Source of the DNA: Geobacter sp. | GTDB lineage: Bacteria > Desulfobacterota > Desulfuromonadia > Geobacterales > Geobacteraceae | Assembly: GCA_003857395.1 (NCBI GenBank) | Contig: RPRC01000293.1 | Location: 1 to 6,396 of the forward strand | DNA length: 6,396 bases | Reading direction: 5' to 3' | In this document: in pieces, positions 5,804-6,396 of the stretch | Layout of the letters: each line of letters starts with the position of its first letter | How positions within the stretch are numbered: position 1 is the stretch's first letter | The notes under the pieces: generated by a model | Seen by the model: only the letters and a program-made list of their open reading frames with translations | The model's database searches: none | Told to the model about the DNA's origin: nothing | Position numbers and translations under genes: made by a program

Positions 5804-6396
5804 ATGCTGACCCGGCTGGGAAACTGGTTTAACGAGCGCTGGCCTTTTTCCGAATTGATCCGTATAGGGCTGGATGAGGAAATTCCCGGGGGAAGCAGCT
5901 ATGCCTACGTCTTTGGCAGCCTTCTGCTGTTCACCTTCTCCTTGCAGGCAGTGACCGGAGTGTGGCAACTTTTCTATTACGTTCCGTCGGTTCAACATGC
6001 CTACGACAGCCTCAATTACCTGCGCACCGAAATTACTTTTGGCTGGCTGATCCATGGTCTCCATTACTGGGGAGCCAATGCCATGATCATTCTGCTGCTG
6101 TGCCATGCCGTCCAGGTATTTACCTGGGGAGCATACAAGCGACCTCGTGAATTGACCTGGCTGGCTGGTTTGGGGCTCTTTCTCGTAACCCTTGCCATGA
6201 GTTTTACCGGATCACCCTTGCCATGGGACGAGCAAGGGTACTGGGCAACCGTGGTGGGAACGAGCATCGCCGGTACCGTGCCCTTTGTCGGCAACCTTAT
6301 CAAGCTGCTGATGCGTGGTGGTCAGGAAATGGGTCAGCTTGCCCTTTCCCGGATGTTTGTCCTTCACGTGGCGATCTTTCCGGTTGGCCTTCTGGC
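5804..6396 (+). CDS. Cytochrome b (b6-type N-terminal part), 3' end outside window
   Basis: Membrane subunit holding hemes bL and bH and both quinone sites. The 197 visible residues cover helices A-D. Helix A (about 34-57) contains LQAVTGVWQLFYYVP. Helix B has GWLIHGLHYWGANAM and LLCHAVQVF, so His87 and His101 (14 apart) are heme ligands. YKRPRELTW (111-119) and GSPLPWDEQGYWA (136-148) match the b6/bc family loop and helix C end. Helix D supplies His188, and its partner near residue 202-203 is past the edge. RPREL and SLPWD-like motifs resemble b6/QcrB proteins. The cysteine that binds the extra heme c in b6 and Bacillus QcrB is absent (Thr44 at the aligned place). GGAGAG at 5791-5796 overlaps the Rieske stop and serves as ribosome site. 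Whether the protein is split (b6 plus subunit IV) or a full-length b cannot be seen. Confidence 0.94.
   Translation, partial: MLTRLGNWFNERWPFSELIRIGLDEEIPGGSSYAYVFGSLLLFTFSLQAVTGVWQLFYYVPSVQHAYDSLNYLRTEITFGWLIHGLHYWGANAMIILLLCHAVQVFTWGAYKRPRELTWLAGLGLFLVTLAMSFTGSPLPWDEQGYWATVVGTSIAGTVPFVGNLIKLLMRGGQEMGQLALSRMFVLHVAIFPVGLL

Noticed and set aside
5378..6106. A 242-residue open frame on the minus strand
   Set aside because: It lies opposite the clear Rieske and cytochrome b genes, and its translation shows no domain.
1..6396. CRISPR arrays or tandem repeats
   Set aside because: No regularly spaced repeats were seen anywhere in the window.

Overview
The window looks like chromosome of an anaerobic, respiring delta-proteobacterium-type organism (Desulfuromonadales/Geobacter-like is my best guess). 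This is inferred from a selenocysteine-type peroxiredoxin, a menaquinol-type Rieske/cytochrome b gene pair and a bacterial group II intron. No rRNA or other taxonomic marker is present, so the assignment is tentative.

Layout. Positions 1-465, minus strand: an exported AhpC/TSA-family peroxiredoxin that runs off the left edge. An in-frame TGA (247-249) sits exactly where the peroxidatic cysteine of the PxxxTxxC motif belongs. The frame stays open for the remaining 82 codons, and a bacterial SECIS-like hairpin lies just behind the TGA, so I read it as selenocysteine at residue 73. Upstream of this gene, 485-695 can fold on the minus strand into a long hairpin whose closing helix ends just before the Shine-Dalgarno sequence. 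Its differences from perfect pairing are almost all G-U pairs on that strand only, which suggests a structured leader RNA. Positions 696-932 hold no gene I can support.

Positions 933-2255, plus strand: an M20-family peptidase T-like aminopeptidase. About 25 bp after its stop begins a group II intron (about 2281-4310) encoding a reverse transcriptase/maturase (2838-4202), with recognisable domains V and VI. A rho-independent terminator (4304-4328) overlaps the intron's 3' end.

Positions 4459-5112, plus strand: a six-helix DUF2238/YjdF-like membrane protein. After a 145-bp gap with a good sigma70-like promoter come a Tat-type Rieske iron-sulfur protein (5258-5791) and, 12 bp later, the N-terminal 197 residues of a cytochrome b (5804 to the right edge). 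These two encode the core of a cytochrome bc-type quinol oxidoreductase.

How they fit together: the Rieske and cytochrome b proteins form one electron-transfer complex in the cytoplasmic membrane. The peroxiredoxin would remove peroxides outside the cytoplasm, but no operon joins it to the respiratory genes. The intron is a selfish insertion between the peptidase and DUF2238 genes. The most novel material is the peroxiredoxin locus: a recoded catalytic residue, a SECIS candidate, and an undescribed leader-RNA candidate.
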